Both the position numbers and the translations under genes were made by a program. Positions 6,010 to 6,222 of a stretch of DNA of 6,222 nt are shown in pieces. The notes under the pieces are model-generated. The model made no database searches. It saw only the letters and a list, made by a program, of their open reading frames with translations, and had not been told where the DNA came from. Positions within the stretch are counted from its first letter, which is position 1. Every line of letters starts with the position of its first letter. The stretch spans positions 1 through 6,222 of the forward strand of contig CALGBV010000039.1 in NCBI GenBank assembly GCA_937884015.1, in the 5' to 3' direction. The stretch comes from an uncultured Bacteroidales bacterium. GTDB lineage: Bacteria; Bacteroidota; Bacteroidia; Bacteroidales; F082.

Positions 6010-6222
6010 TTCAGTTTTAATATTTGTTATTTTTAATGTAGCTTTATATAAAATTTTATGTGGATCTAGTTTGAATTCTGTATTTAAATTATTTATGCTA
6101 GCATTTTTAATATTTTATACAGTAGCTCCATGGATAAATAGAAAAATAAATTTTGAAAAAATTAAAACAAAATTTGATGGTATAATAAAGAAATTTAAAA
6201 TTTTTAGAGTAGTTGTATTTAT
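5981..6222 (+). CDS. Fragment of a membrane protein from an AT-rich genome, open at both ends
   Basis: An 80-codon stop-free frame runs from just after TAA (5978-5980) to the right edge. It has no evident start codon of its own and no stop in the window. In sequence this AT-rich, 80 codons without a stop is unlikely by chance (I estimate under one in a thousand). The product has a hydrophobic segment at about residues 1-22 (SLIISVLIFVIFNVAL), a second at about 35-50 (VFKLFMLAFLIFYTVAPW), then a basic stretch rich in Lys and Phe, as in an inner-membrane protein with a cytoplasmic tail. Codons favour A/T at the third position (ATA, TTA, AAA, AGA), unlike the cas genes. I do not recognise the family. 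The left end appears cut at the cas9 junction, so both genes may be fragments joined together. Confidence 0.4.
   Translation, partial: MSFLYFSLIISVLIFVIFNVALYKILCGSSLNSVFKLFMLAFLIFYTVAPWINRKINFEKIKTKFDGIIKKFKIFRVVVF

Overview
The window is a type II-C CRISPR-Cas locus from a member of the Bacteroidota, probably Bacteroidales. This rests on four things: 47-base repeats of the kind typical of Bacteroidota Cas9 systems, a cas9-cas1-cas2 set with no csn2 or cas4, Cas9 sequence blocks characteristic of that phylum, and TAnnTTTG promoter motifs in the repeats. No 16S rRNA or housekeeping gene is present, so the genus cannot be fixed.

Layout from left to right. Bases 1-52 hold nothing recognisable. 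Bases 53-559 look like a non-coding, MITE-like element: its ends match as 19-base inverted repeats with one mismatch, and its interior is full of hairpins, one of which can form a pseudoknot. Bases 577-2082 are a CRISPR array of 20 repeats and 19 unique spacers. Bases 2083-2189 lie between the array and cas2. They hold a bidirectional terminator and a possible short RNA with partial complementarity to the repeat, a weak tracrRNA candidate. Bases 2190-6009 on the minus strand encode cas9 (5'-truncated), cas1 and cas2 as a tightly packed operon. Bases 5981-6222 are extremely AT-rich (37 G/C in the last 213 bases, counted by eye). They carry a plus-strand open frame for a membrane protein fragment that looks foreign to the rest.

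How the parts work together. Cas1 and Cas2 would form the spacer-integration complex. Cas9, guided by crRNA and tracrRNA, would cut invading DNA. The repeats read left to right appear to carry their own Bacteroidota-type promoters (TTG-N21-TATCTTTG), so each spacer could be transcribed from the repeat before it, as in Neisseria type II-C arrays. In that reading the array is transcribed toward cas2 and the two units converge on the shared terminator. The only degenerate repeat is at the left end, which suggests that the old end of the array is the left and that spacers are added beside cas2, opposite to the usual leader-first polarity.

The main anomaly is Cas9. The visible part keeps RuvC-II, HNH, RuvC-III and the whole C-terminal region. 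It lacks RuvC-I, the bridge helix and nearly all of the REC lobe, roughly 600 residues. Homology stops abruptly near base 5979, where the AT-rich frame begins. This is either a real disruption of the gene or an assembly join between two organisms. If real, interference would be dead while adaptation genes and array remain intact.
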